From Zoogloea sp. (GTDB taxonomy: Bacteria > Pseudomonadota > Gammaproteobacteria > Burkholderiales > Rhodocyclaceae): DNA of 64,000 nucleotides. The notes beneath the pieces are model-generated. The model searched no databases. It saw only the letters and a program-made list of their open reading frames with translations, and was not told the origin of the DNA. A program made the translations under genes and the position numbers. The DNA lies in assembly GCA_023150095.1 (NCBI GenBank), contig JAKLLO010000003.1:1-64000 (forward strand), written 5' to 3'. Positions 9,497 through 19,700 of this stretch are shown here, one piece after another (within the stretch, counting starts at the first letter, position 1; every line of letters begins with the position of its first letter).

Positions 9497-9666
9497 GCGC
9501 CCTGAAAACATGCCCGCTGAAAGCCCGCCGGCGGGGATCCCCCGTGGGCCCGGGGCTGCGCAGGCGTGACAGGGTGCGCACCCGGCGGAGGGCGGGCTTA
9601 AAGTTTTTCGTTGCTGCGTCGTCAATACGAGGACGATATTCTCTAAGGACAGCGACCCTGAACGCC

Positions 9667-11055
9667 GTGTCTCAGGTCCCTTCTTCCAGCGTTTCTGCTA
9701 TCGAAGTGCTCGCCCTTCAGGCGGCGGTGGTCTCGCACCCGCGTCTGGGGCCGGCCGCGACCGCCTTTGCTTCCGAACTGGCGACGCGGCTTGGTTGCGA
9801 GCGGGTGGCCGTCGGTTTCGTCGAAGATCGTTTTTCGCGGGTGGTTGCGCTGTCCCACGGCACGCTCGGCGAGGGCAGCACCGATACCCTGAGGACAATG
9901 GGCGCGGCGATGGACGAGGCGATCGAGCAGGCCGCGACCGTCATCGCGCCGGCGCCGCCCCATTTGCCGCCGCGCATCATCCTCGCCCACGACGAGTTCA
10001 TCCGCCAGGAGGGGGGCGTTGTGTGCACCATTCCGATCGCGGTGCAGCATGAGCTGGTGGGAGCGGTGCTGCTGCAGTTCCGCCAGGGGAACGCGCCCGA
10101 TCCGGCCGTGATGATGGAATGGGAGCACGCGGTGGCGCTGGTTGGCCCGGTGCTGCATTACATGCGCCACGGCGAGCGGCCCTGGCGCAAGCGCCTGCGG
10201 GATCATCTGCGGCGTGGCTGGGCGGCGCTGAAATCGCCCGCCGGCGATCGCCTGCGGCTGGGCCTGGGCGGCGCGCTGGTGGTGCTGATTGTCTTGCTGC
10301 TGGTGCCCTTCGAATACCGCGTTGGCGGCAATGCGCGGGTGGAGGGTGCGATCCAGCGGGTGCTGGTGGCGCCGGTCGATGGTTTCCTCAAGCGCAGCCT
10401 GGTTCGCCCGGGCGATCTGGTCAAATCCGGCCAGGTGCTGGCCGAACTGGCTGAACAGGATCTGCAGCTCGAGCGCAGCAGGTGGGCGAGCGAGCTTGCC
10501 CAGCACGAAAACGCCTACGGCGCCGCGATGGCGCGGGCTGACCGGGCCCAGCTGGTGATCAGCCAGGCCAAGGCCGAGGAGGCCCGTGCCCAGCTCGAGC
10601 TGGTGGACGAGCAGCTCGGGCGCATCCGCATCGAGGCGCCCTTCGACGGCGTCGTGATCCGTGGCGACCTCAGCCAGTCTCTCGGGGCGCCGGTGCAGCG
10701 GGGCGACGTGCTGCTGACGGTCGCGCCGCGGGAGCGTTTCCGCGTGATCGTCGAGGTGGATGAGCGGGACATTGCCCGCATCCGGGTGGGGCAGGCGGGG
10801 CATCTGGCCCTGTCGGCGCTGCCCTGGGACACCTTGCCGCTGGCGGTCACCCGCATCACGCCGATGGCCAGCGCGGTGGAGGGGCGCAACGTGTTCGAAG
10901 TTGAGGCGGCCCTGTCGGCCCAGCCGGATAACCTGCGCCCGGGGCTGCGCGGCGTGGCGAAGATTTCCGTTGGGCGCGAGCCCCTGGCGTGGGCCTGGAC
11001 GCACCGGCTGATCGACTGGATGCGCATCGGCCTGTGGTCGTGGCTGGGGCACTGA
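9667..11055 (+). CDS. GAF-like domain fused to HlyD-type membrane adaptor
   Basis: First gene of the giant-protein operon, about 462 residues. The N-terminal about 165 residues look like a cytosolic GAF-type sensor (RLGCERVAVGFVEDR, a histidine-lined middle, then VVCTIPIAVQHELVGAVLLQF). One membrane helix follows (about 199-214, ALVVLIVLLLVPF), then a periplasmic HlyD/biotinyl-lipoyl part (VLVAPVDGFLKRSLVRPGD), a coiled coil and a beta-barrel section. HlyD proteins bridge inner-membrane exporters to outer-membrane partners; a fused sensor is unusual. The start is uncertain: GTG at 9667 is given, but a CTG at 9658 is better spaced from the AAGGA at 9645. The ATG at 9544 gives implausible Arg-rich sequence and was rejected. 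Confidence 0.8.
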   Translation: MSQVPSSSVSAIEVLALQAAVVSHPRLGPAATAFASELATRLGCERVAVGFVEDRFSRVVALSHGTLGEGSTDTLRTMGAAMDEAIEQAATVIAPAPPHLPPRIILAHDEFIRQEGGVVCTIPIAVQHELVGAVLLQFRQGNAPDPAVMMEWEHAVALVGPVLHYMRHGERPWRKRLRDHLRRGWAALKSPAGDRLRLGLGGALVVLIVLLLVPFEYRVGGNARVEGAIQRVLVAPVDGFLKRSLVRPGDLVKSGQVLAELAEQDLQLERSRWASELAQHENAYGAAMARADRAQLVISQAKAEEARAQLELVDEQLGRIRIEAPFDGVVIRGDLSQSLGAPVQRGDVLLTVAPRERFRVIVEVDERDIARIRVGQAGHLALSALPWDTLPLAVTRITPMASAVEGRNVFEVEAALSAQPDNLRPGLRGVAKISVGREPLAWAWTHRLIDWMRIGLWSWLGH

Positions 11056-11056
11056 G

Positions 11057-13207
11057 ATGACCGGGCCGAGCGCCTTCAGCAGCCAGTGGTACCGGGTGGC
11101 CGGCCTGCACCCGAGCCTGCGCTCGCAGGTGCGGGTGCGCCGGCAGATCTACCGGGACGAGGTGTGGTACGTGCTTGCCGACCCGGTGAGCGGGCGCTTC
11201 CACCGGATGAACGCGGCGGCCTACGCCTTCGTCGGGCGCTGTGACGGCACCCGTACGGTGGACGCGCTGGCCGAGGCGATGCTCGCCGACGACCCCGACA
11301 AGGCGCTCACCCAGGACGAGATCGTGCAGCTGCTGGTGCAGCTCAACCAGCGCGGCTTGGTCCAATGCGAGGTGACGCCGGATGTGGAGGCGATCTTCCA
11401 CCGCCATCACGAGGAGGCGCGCCAGGAGCGTCGCCTGGGGGTGAATCCGCTGGCCTTCCGGGTGCGCCTGGGCGACCCGAACGATTTCCTGAAGCGCTTC
11501 GACCGCTGGCGGTACCTGATCTTCTCGTGGCAGATGCTGCTGGTGTGGCTCGCCGTGATCTGCGCCGGCGGGCTGGTGGCGGCGACCCATTTCGACGCGC
11601 TGTCGTCGGCGGCGCGCACCTGGATGGGCACGCCACGCTTTCTGCTGATCGCCTGGCTCGTCTATCCGCCGATCAAGGCGGTGCATGAGCTGGCCCACGG
11701 GCTGGCGGTGCGGCGCTTCGGCGGCGAGGTGCATCAGACCGGCATCAGCCTGCTGCTGCTCACACCGGCACCGTTTGTGGATGCGTCTGCTGCGGCGGCT
11801 TTCCGGCACGCAGGGCAGCGGGTGATCGTGAGTGGCGCAGGGATCATCACCGAGCTGGCCCTCGCGGGGATTGCGTTGATCGTCTGGGCGCTCGTCCAGC
11901 CGGGGCTGGTGCAGGATCTGGCGCTGGTGGTGGCCGTGGTCGGCGGGGTGTCGACGGTGCTGTTCAACGGCAACCCGCTGCTGCGCTTCGACGGCTATTA
12001 CGTGCTGTGCGATCTGTTCGACCTGCCCAATCTGTCGGTGCGCAGCCGCGCCTTCTGGCGCCATCTGCTGCTCAACCGGTTGCTGCATGTGGCTGGCGTG
12101 CCGTCCCCCGAGCCGGGGCGGGGCGAGCTGCCGTGGCTGGTGTTCTACGCGCCGGCCTCGTGGATCTACCGGGTGGGGCTGTCGATCGCGATCGTCGGCT
12201 GGATCGGCAGCTGGTCGATGGTGCTCGGGGTGATCGCCGGCGTCGCCACGCTGTTCGCGCTGATCGGCAAGCCGGTGCTCGGCTTCTGGCGGGGCCTGCT
12301 GCGCATGGCGCTGCCCGAGGCCCAGCGCCGCCGCGCGCTGCGGGTGGCGGGCGGGCTGTCGGTGGCGGTGGTGCTGCTGATCGGGGTGATCCCGGTGCCG
12401 TTCTCGACCGTCGCCCAGGGCGTGGTGTGGATTCCGGAGCAGGCCCAGCTGCGGGTTGGCACCGATGGCTTCATCGTGGCCATGGAAGGCCGGCACGGCG
12501 ACAGGGTGGAGGCGGGGCAGGTGGTGCTCCGGCTCGAGGATGCCCGACTCGTCACCGACGACGCAAAGCTGCGCAGCCAGCTCGAAGGGCTCAACGCCGA
12601 CCTTTTCCTGGCCATGCAGCGCGATCCGGTGAAGGCGCGGGACGTGGAAGCCGACATCGGGCGGGTGACGGCCCAACTCAGGCGGGTTGAGGAATTGCAG
12701 GAGGCGCTGGTGCTGCGCGCCGGGGTGGCCGGCCAGCTGACCATGCCGCGTCAGGCGGACGTGGATGGCGCCTTCGTTCCCCGCGGCGCGCTGCTCGGCC
12801 ATGTCTTCACCGGCGAACCGGCCACGGTGCGGGTGGCGGTGGAGCAGGACGTGGCGGCGCTGGTGCGCTCCGACACCCGCCAGGTGGGCGTGCGTCTGGC
12901 CGAGGCGCCGGGCGAGACGCTGCCGGCGCGGCTGCTGCGGGCGGTGCCGGCAGCGACCGAAAAACTGCCCAGCCCGGCCCTGGGCGACTTTGCCGGTGGC
13001 CGCTTTGCGGTCGATCCGACGGATGAGGACCACCAGCGTACGCCGACGCCGGTGTTCGTCTTCGATCTGGTGGTGGATGGCCTCATCCCCGAACGGGCCG
13101 GCGGGCGGGTGTGGGTGCGTTTCGACCACGGCTGGGCGCCGCTTGCGGTGCAGTGGGCGCGCCAGCTCAAACAACTCTTCCTCAGCAACTTCAATCCCGC
13201 CACGTGA
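11057..13207 (+). CDS. PqqD-like / M50 site-2 protease / HlyD fusion membrane protein
   Basis: 716 residues, with three recognisable parts. Residues about 20-110 resemble PqqD-type winged-helix peptide-binding domains (YRDEVWYVLADPVSGRFHRM, then MNAAAYAFVGRCDGTRT and LTQDEIVQLLVQL). Residues about 145-430 form a polytopic M50 domain with the zinc motif HELAH (210-214) and the third-ligand block NGNPLLRFDGYY (D312), so the protease site looks intact. Residues about 450-716 are HlyD-like: a half lipoyl motif (DGFIVAMEGRHGDRVEAGQ), helices, a second half motif and a beta barrel. It begins one base after the previous stop, so it is translationally coupled. I infer that it binds and processes or escorts the giant protein; no homologue of this fusion has a role known to me. 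Confidence 0.8.
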   Translation: MTGPSAFSSQWYRVAGLHPSLRSQVRVRRQIYRDEVWYVLADPVSGRFHRMNAAAYAFVGRCDGTRTVDALAEAMLADDPDKALTQDEIVQLLVQLNQRGLVQCEVTPDVEAIFHRHHEEARQERRLGVNPLAFRVRLGDPNDFLKRFDRWRYLIFSWQMLLVWLAVICAGGLVAATHFDALSSAARTWMGTPRFLLIAWLVYPPIKAVHELAHGLAVRRFGGEVHQTGISLLLLTPAPFVDASAAAAFRHAGQRVIVSGAGIITELALAGIALIVWALVQPGLVQDLALVVAVVGGVSTVLFNGNPLLRFDGYYVLCDLFDLPNLSVRSRAFWRHLLLNRLLHVAGVPSPEPGRGELPWLVFYAPASWIYRVGLSIAIVGWIGSWSMVLGVIAGVATLFALIGKPVLGFWRGLLRMALPEAQRRRALRVAGGLSVAVVLLIGVIPVPFSTVAQGVVWIPEQAQLRVGTDGFIVAMEGRHGDRVEAGQVVLRLEDARLVTDDAKLRSQLEGLNADLFLAMQRDPVKARDVEADIGRVTAQLRRVEELQEALVLRAGVAGQLTMPRQADVDGAFVPRGALLGHVFTGEPATVRVAVEQDVAALVRSDTRQVGVRLAEAPGETLPARLLRAVPAATEKLPSPALGDFAGGRFAVDPTDEDHQRTPTPVFVFDLVVDGLIPERAGGRVWVRFDHGWAPLAVQWARQLKQLFLSNFNPAT

Positions 13208-13209
13208 CG

Positions 13210-15159
13210 ATGCCGCTGGACCTGCGTGCGCCTCTGCCGGGGCTGGTGTGGGGCGCTTATCCGGAACGTCGGGAGCCACCCCGGCGCAGCTGGCCGTGGC
13301 AGCGCGCCGGGTACCGCCGGCAGCTGGCGGCCGTGCGCGCGGCGCTGGCGGGCTGGCGGATGCTCGACGAGGCCGGCTTCGCCGCCCGTCTGCGGACGGT
13401 GCAGGGCTGCCTCGGGCGGGACGGGCTGGCGGGCGACGCGCTGATCGACGCCCTTGCCGCCGCGGTGGACGCGGCCCGGCGCAGCCTGGGCATGGCGGCC
13501 TACGACACCCAGCTCCACGCTGCGCTGGTGATGCTCGACAACCGTCTGGCCGAGATGGCCACCGGCGAGGGCAAGACGCTCGCCGCGGCGCTCACCGCCG
13601 CCGTCGGCGCGCTGGCCGGGATGCCGGTGCATGTGCTCACCGCCAACGATTATCTGGTGGAGCGGGACGCCACGTACCTCGCGCCGTTCTATGCCCGGCT
13701 GGGCCTGCGGGTGGATTGCGTCACCGGCGAGATGAGCGAGGCCCGGCGTCGCATGTCGTACGCCGCGCCGGTGTGCTACGTGACGGCGCGGGAACTGGTC
13801 TTCGATTACCTGCGCGACGGGCAGCGCCGGGGCCACGCCCGGGGCGACCTGCAGCGTCGGGTGGCGGCCCTCGGCGGCGGCGAAACCGTCCAACCCCTGC
13901 TGCGCGGCCTGTGCATGGCGGTGGTGGATGAGGCCGACAGCCTGCTGATCGACGAGGCGATGATGCCGCTGATCCTCTCCCGCCAGGTGCGTGACAGCGG
14001 GGCGCGGGCGTTCTTCTGGCAGGCCTGGTCGCTGGCTGGCGAGCTGGTTGTGGGGGTCGAATTCAAGGTGGATGCGCCGGCGATGCAGGTGCGCCTCACC
14101 GACGCCGGCCGGGCGCGCCTGGCCGGCCGGGTGGCGGCCCTGGGCGGGCGCTGGCGCTCCGCGCGGCTGCGCGAGGAAGTGGTGGCGCTGGCGCTGGCGG
14201 CGCGTCACCTGTATCGCCGCGACGTGCATTACCTGGTGCGCGACGGGCAGGTGGAGATCATCGACGAGATCACCGGCCGCGCCGCGCCGGGCCGGGTGTG
14301 GTCCCGCGGGCTGCATGGGCTGGTGGAGCTGAAGGAGGGTTGCCGGCCGTCGCCCGCCACCGAGACGCTCGCCCAGATCACCTTCCAGCGATTCTTTCCG
14401 CGCTACCACCGCCTGTGCGGCATGAGCGGCACGCTGCGCGAGGCGCGCGGCGAGTTGCGGGAGGTGTACGGGCTGGATGTCGTGTGCATTCCGTCACGGC
14501 TGCCGACCTCAAGAAAATCGTTTCCGGGCCGTTTATACGGGGCAAGACACGCTTTGTGGGACGCCGTCGCCCGTCGGGTCGCCGAGATCCGGCAGACGGG
14601 GCGTCCGGTGCTGGTGGGCACCTCGTCCGTGGCCGAGTCGGAATCCCTGTCGGCCAGCCTTGCTGCAGCAGGGGTTGCGCACACGGTGCTCAACGCCCGT
14701 TTCGACGCCGAGGAGGCCGCCATCGTGGCCCGGGCGGGTGAGCCGGGGCAGGTGACGGTGGCCACCAACATGGCAGGGCGGGGGACGGATATTCCGCTGG
14801 CGGCCGGTGTCGCGGCGGCGGGAGGGCTCCACGTGATGTGCTGCCAGTTCAATGCGTCGCGCCGGATCGACCGGCAGCTGGAAGGGCGCTGCGCCCGCCA
14901 GGGCGACCCGGGCAGCGTGGAGACGTGGATCAGCCTGGATGTGGCCCGGGTGGCGGAGGTGCCGCTGCTGGGCCTGCTGGCGCGTCGGTACGGGATGACG
15001 CCGGACGGTGCGGTGAAGGTCGGGCCGCACCTGCTGCGGGCCTTGCTGGGCTGGTACCAGCGGCGTCAGGCGGGGCAGGAGCGGCGGGCGCGATGGGCTT
15101 TGTTGCAGGCGGATCGGGAGTGGGAGCGCGGGCTGTCCTTTGGCGGCTCTGGGGAATGA
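13210..15159 (+). CDS. Shortened SecA-like translocase ATPase
   Basis: SecA-family motor of 649 residues, against about 900 for SecA. Walker A is TGEGKT (118-123), followed by TANDYLVERD; Walker B is VVDEADSLLIDEA (D240-D243); the cross-linking domain region keeps IIDEITGRAAPGRVWSRGLH; NBD2 keeps NMAGRGTDI and GRCARQGDPG. After NBD2 only about 70 residues remain, so the helical scaffold/wing region and the C-terminal zinc tail of SecA are missing. It is an accessory paralogue rather than the housekeeping SecA. The ATG at 13210 follows the upstream stop by 2 bases; a GTG at 13204 overlaps it. Position between the M50/HlyD protein and the giant gene suggests it drives export of the giant protein. 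Confidence 0.85.
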   Translation: MPLDLRAPLPGLVWGAYPERREPPRRSWPWQRAGYRRQLAAVRAALAGWRMLDEAGFAARLRTVQGCLGRDGLAGDALIDALAAAVDAARRSLGMAAYDTQLHAALVMLDNRLAEMATGEGKTLAAALTAAVGALAGMPVHVLTANDYLVERDATYLAPFYARLGLRVDCVTGEMSEARRRMSYAAPVCYVTARELVFDYLRDGQRRGHARGDLQRRVAALGGGETVQPLLRGLCMAVVDEADSLLIDEAMMPLILSRQVRDSGARAFFWQAWSLAGELVVGVEFKVDAPAMQVRLTDAGRARLAGRVAALGGRWRSARLREEVVALALAARHLYRRDVHYLVRDGQVEIIDEITGRAAPGRVWSRGLHGLVELKEGCRPSPATETLAQITFQRFFPRYHRLCGMSGTLREARGELREVYGLDVVCIPSRLPTSRKSFPGRLYGARHALWDAVARRVAEIRQTGRPVLVGTSSVAESESLSASLAAAGVAHTVLNARFDAEEAAIVARAGEPGQVTVATNMAGRGTDIPLAAGVAAAGGLHVMCCQFNASRRIDRQLEGRCARQGDPGSVETWISLDVARVAEVPLLGLLARRYGMTPDGAVKVGPHLLRALLGWYQRRQAGQERRARWALLQADREWERGLSFGGSGE

Positions 15160-15164
15160 CGACA

Positions 15165-16112
15165 ATGAAGAAATGGGTGTTGAGCTGCGCGTGCTGGGGG
15201 CTGGCCGGAATGGCCGGGCTGGCTGCGGCCGCCGGTCCGCAAGGGGCCGGCGGAAGCGCGGGCGCCGCTTCGTCTGGAACCCTCGGCTGCCTGATCGAAC
15301 CCGACAAGGTGGCCGATCTGGGTAGCGCGGTGATCGGCGTGCTCGACAGCCTGCGCGTCGAGCGCGGCGATGTGGTGCGCAAGGGCCAGGTGCTGGCCGT
15401 GCTGCGCAACGACGTCGAACGCGCCACGGCCGAGGTCGCCCGGTCGCGCGCCGCCACCGAGGCCGACCTGCGCAGCGCCGAAGCCAGCCGTGATCTGGCG
15501 CGCCAGAAAATGCGCCGGGCCGAAGATCTGGTGGCGAAGAATTATGTGGCCCAGCAGGCCCTCGATCAGGCCCGGGCGGATTTTCAGGTGGCCGAGCAGA
15601 AAGTGCTGCAGACCCGTGAACAGCTGCGGGTGTGGAGCCGTGAGGTTGGTGTCGCCGAAGCCCAGGTCGGGCTGCGGACGATCCGCAGCCCCTTCGATGG
15701 TGTGGTGGTGGAGCGCTACCTTTCCCAGGGCGAACGTGTCGAGGAGAAGCCGATCTTCAAGGTGGCAAAGGTGGACCCGCTGCGCATCGAGGTGATCGTG
15801 CCCGCGGCCCGCTTCGGCACCATCCGGGTCGGCGAAGTGGCCAGCGTGAAGCCGGATCTGCCCAATGCGGCGCCGGTGGATGCCTCCGTGGCGCTGGTGG
15901 ACCGCGTGGTGGATGCGGCGAGCAACACCTTCCGCGTCCGGCTGGCCCTGCCCAACCCCGGCAACGCGCTGCCTGCGGGCCTGCGTTGCCGGATCACGTT
16001 TGGTGAGACAGCACCCCAGACGCCCATTGCGCTTGCCGGGGCCCGCCTGGTGGGCGGCATGCGCATGGATTCCAGCCTCTCATCCTTCAAGGAAAAGAAC
16101 CGGCGCCAATAG
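15165..16112 (+). CDS. Periplasmic HlyD/RND-type adaptor with signal peptide
   Basis: Membrane-fusion-type adaptor of 315 residues. The N-terminus MKKWVLSCACWGLAGMAGLAAA is a signal peptide. It is followed by a lipoyl half-motif (VIGVLDSLRVERGDVVRKGQ), a long coiled-coil hairpin (about 75-170), the second half-motif IRSPFDGVVVERYLSQGERV, and a beta barrel ending in a short polar tail. The ATG at 15165 is 9 bases from GGGGA; an alternative ATG at 15156 overlaps the SecA-like stop as ATGA. It is a second, fully periplasmic adaptor beside the GAF-fused one, so the operon would supply an inner-membrane-anchored and a soluble or lipid-free adaptor. The giant gene follows 6 bases later. Confidence 0.85.
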   Translation: MKKWVLSCACWGLAGMAGLAAAAGPQGAGGSAGAASSGTLGCLIEPDKVADLGSAVIGVLDSLRVERGDVVRKGQVLAVLRNDVERATAEVARSRAATEADLRSAEASRDLARQKMRRAEDLVAKNYVAQQALDQARADFQVAEQKVLQTREQLRVWSREVGVAEAQVGLRTIRSPFDGVVVERYLSQGERVEEKPIFKVAKVDPLRIEVIVPAARFGTIRVGEVASVKPDLPNAAPVDASVALVDRVVDAASNTFRVRLALPNPGNALPAGLRCRITFGETAPQTPIALAGARLVGGMRMDSSLSSFKEKNRRQ

Positions 16113-16118
16113 TCGTTC

Positions 16119-16785
16119 ATGAAAAGCCGTCGTCACCGCCGGGCGCTGATCGAGACCTTCGAATCGCGCATCCTCTATTCGGCCGATCCCGGACCGGCGG
16201 GGATTGTTGCGGCGGTGCTGGCGGGCTCCGCCCATCCGGGCGACGGCACCACGGCGATCCAGCAAGGCGGAACCGAGCTCGTCTTTGTGGATGCCCGGGT
16301 GCCGGACGTCCAGCAGCTCCTCGATGACCTCTCGGCCCAGCAGCAGGCGGGGCGGCCCATCGAGGTGGTGCTGGTTGGCAGCGACGAGGATGGCATCGGG
16401 GTGATCGGCAGCACCCTGGCCGGCCGCAGCGATGTGTCCGCCGTTCATGTGGTGGGTCATGGCGCCAGCGGCGTCGCCCAGTTGGGCGCCAGCGCGCTGG
16501 ATGCCGGATCGGTGTTCCAGCGGGCGGGCGAGATTGCGGCGTGGGGCGATGCGCTCTCGGCCGATGCCGATCTGCTGCTCTACGGTTGCGACGTGGGCGA
16601 GGGTGATGCCGGCCAGTCTCTGGTGACGACCCTGGCCCAGCTCGCCGGCGCCGATGTGGCGGCCAGTGATGACCCGACCGGCAGTGCGCTGCTGGGCGGC
16701 GACTGGGATCTGGAGATGCGCACCGGCATGGTCGAGGCGACACCGTTTGCGTCGGCAAACGTGCAGGCCGAGTGGACCAGGGTGC
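16119..16785 (+). other. N-terminal leader-like motif plus DUF4347 domain of the giant protein
   Basis: The first 26 codons encode a basic stretch (KSRRHRRA) and the LEPR-xLL-like SRILYSAD. The DUF4347 domain that follows shows two hydrophobic strands ending in His-Gly (SAVHVVGHG, H114) and Gly-Cys (DLLLYGCDVGEGDAG, C157), the layout of the His/Cys dyad in caspase-fold (clan CD) cysteine peptidases. Catalysis is inferred from this pattern alone. Confidence 0.65.
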
Positions 16786-19700
16786 TGGCGCTCACGACCC
16801 AGGGGTCGGAAACCCTCGTCAATACCACCACCACCGGCACCCAGACTGAAAACTGGTCGAACAAATCGGTGGCGATGGATGCCAACGGCAACTACGTCGT
16901 GATCTGGATGGACGGCTCGGGCGCCACCGACACCGGCATCGGCATCTACGGCCAGCGCTTCAACGCCAGCGGCGTGGCCCAGGGCGCGCAGTTCCACGTC
17001 AACACCTACACCGCCGACAACCAGCGCAACCCGACGGTGGCGATGGACGCCAGCGGCAACTTCGTGGTGGTGTGGGAGAGTAGTGGGCAGGACGGCAGCA
17101 GCTACGGCATCTATGCCCAGCGCTACAACAGCAGCGGGGTGGCCCAGGGCAGCGAGTTCCGCGTCAATACCACCACCACCTACGACCAGATCGAAGCCTC
17201 GGTGGCGATGGACGCCAACGGCAACTTCGTGATCGCCTGGCAGAGCTGGAGCCAGGATCTGGTCAACACCAACGGCATCTACGCCCAGCGCTACAACAGC
17301 AGCGGCGTGGCCCAGGGCTCGGAATTCCTGGTCAATACCTACACGACCGAGAGCCAGACCGAGCCCAGTGTCGCCATGGACGCCGCGGGCAACTTCGTGA
17401 TCGCCTGGCAGAGCTTTGGCCAGGACGGCGACAACGAGGGCATCTACGCCAAGCGCTACAACAGCAGCGGGGTGGTGCAAGGCAGCGAGTTCCATGTGAG
17501 CACCTACACCACCAGCAACCAGGATCTGCCGGTGGTGGCGATGGACAGCACCGGCAACTTCGTGGTCGTCTGGGAAAGCAATCAGGACGGCAGCGGCAAC
17601 GGCATCTACGGCCAGCGCTACAACAGCAGCGGTGCGGCCCAGGGCAGCGAGTTCCGGATCAACACGACCACCACCAACCAGCAGCAGAACCCGGTGTTGA
17701 CGATGCTGGCGGGCGGGGCTTTTGCCGTGACCTGGCAGAGCACTGCCCAGGACGGCAGCTTCGACGGCGTTTACATGCGCCAGTACGATTCGTCCGGTAC
17801 CGCGCTGACCGCCGAGACGCTGGTCAACACCACCACCACGGATTACCAGGACGTGCCGAGCATTGCGGCCGACGAGAAGGGGCATCTGGTCGTTGTGTGG
17901 CACGGCAACGGCCCCGGCGACGCCGACGGCATTTTCATGCAGCGCTACGTGTACGCCGTGGCGCCTGTCCTGACGCTGACCGGCTACAGCGGTACCTACG
18001 TCGAGAACGCCGGGGTGATCTACGACGCCGGCGCCACCGTGACCGATGCGGACACCACCACGTTTACCGGCGGCCAGCTGATCTACCAGATCACCGCCAA
18101 TGGCACGGCCAGCGACGAGTTGGGCATCCGCAACCAGGGCACGGGCGCCGGGCTGATCGGCCTGTCGGGCACCAACGTGACCTACGGCGGCACCACCATC
18201 GGCACCTACAGCGGCAGCTTCGGCAATGGCAGCACGCCGCTCACCGTCACCTTCAACAGCAACGCCTCGGTGGCGGCGGTACAGGCGCTGGTGCGCAATG
18301 TCACCTACCGCAACACCAGCGACAACCCCAGCACCGCCACCCGCAGCATCAGCCTCACCGTCTCGGACGGCACCGGCATGACCAGCACGCCGGCGGTTGT
18401 GTCGATGGCCGTGACGGCCGTCAACGACGCGCCGATCATCACCAGCGCGGCTAGCGCCAGCGTGGCCGAGAACACCACCGCGGTGATGACGGTCACCTCG
18501 TCCGACGTGGATGGTGGCACGCCGGTGTATTCGATCTCGGGCGGGGTCGATGCGGCGAAGTTCACCATCAACAGCAGCACCGGCGCGCTGAGCTTCGCCG
18601 CTGCGCCAGACTACGAAACGCCTACCGACTCGGGCGGCAACAACGTCTATGACGTGACCGTCCAGGTGAGCGACGGCGCCGGCGGCACCGCCACCCAGGC
18701 CATCGCGGTGACGGTGACCGACGTGTCGAGCGCACTCGTCGTCACCACCACGGCCGACACCAACGACACCGGCCTTGGCAGCAGCTTCACCGCCGAGCAG
18801 CTCAACGCCAGCAAGGGCACCGACGGCAGGATCTCGCTGCGCGAGGCGATCATCGCCGCCAACACCACCGCCGGCACCGACACCATCAGCTTCAACATCC
18901 CCGACGCGCTGGTGAGTGGCACCCACACCATCAAGCCGACCACGGCGCTGCCCACGATCACCGGTGCGGTGATCATCGACGGCACCACCGAGCCCGACTA
19001 TGTGGTCGGCCGGCCGGTGGTCGAGATCGACGGCAGCCTCACCGGGTCCGGGGTGAATGGCCTCGTGCTGGGCGCGGGTGCCGGGGGCTCGACGATCCGC
19101 GGCCTGGCGATCAACAGCTTCAACAGCAGCAACGGCTACGCGCTCTATCTCATGGCGGGCGCCGACGGCAACGTCATCGAGGGCAACATCATCGGCCTGG
19201 ATGCCGACGGCACCACCGCCGTGCCGACGATGAGCAACTTCGGCGTGTATGTGGCGTCGTCGGGCAACACCATCGGCGGCACCACGACGGCGGCCCGCAA
19301 CGTGCTGTCGAACAACATCAACGCTGGCGTTGCGCTGTACGGTTCGAACAATGTGGTCATCGGCAACTACATCGGCACCGACGCCACCGGCACCCTGGCG
19401 CGGGGAAACGGCAACGATGGTGCCGATGTTTACGGCGGCGCCAACAACCGGGTGGGCGGCACGACCGCGGCCGAGCGCAACATCATCTCGGGCAACCAGC
19501 GCAACGGGATCGAGGTGTCCACCGGCCTCACCGGGACGCTCATCCAGGGCAACTACATCGGCACCGACGTCAGCGGCACGCTGTCCCTGGGCAACAACTA
19601 CGGCGGCATCTGGGTCGGCTCGTCATCCACGGGCGTCACCATCGGCGGTACGGCGGCGGGTGCCGGCAACACGATCGTCAACAACCCCACGGGCGGCATC

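Noticed and set aside
9544-9666. ATG start at 9544 for the first HlyD gene
   Set aside because: The added residues are Arg-rich and run through the region just after a terminator; there is no ribosome site, and the GAF-like fold begins after 9667.
13210-15159. Housekeeping secA
   Set aside because: The protein is only 649 residues, lacks the C-terminal third and zinc tail, and sits in an accessory operon.
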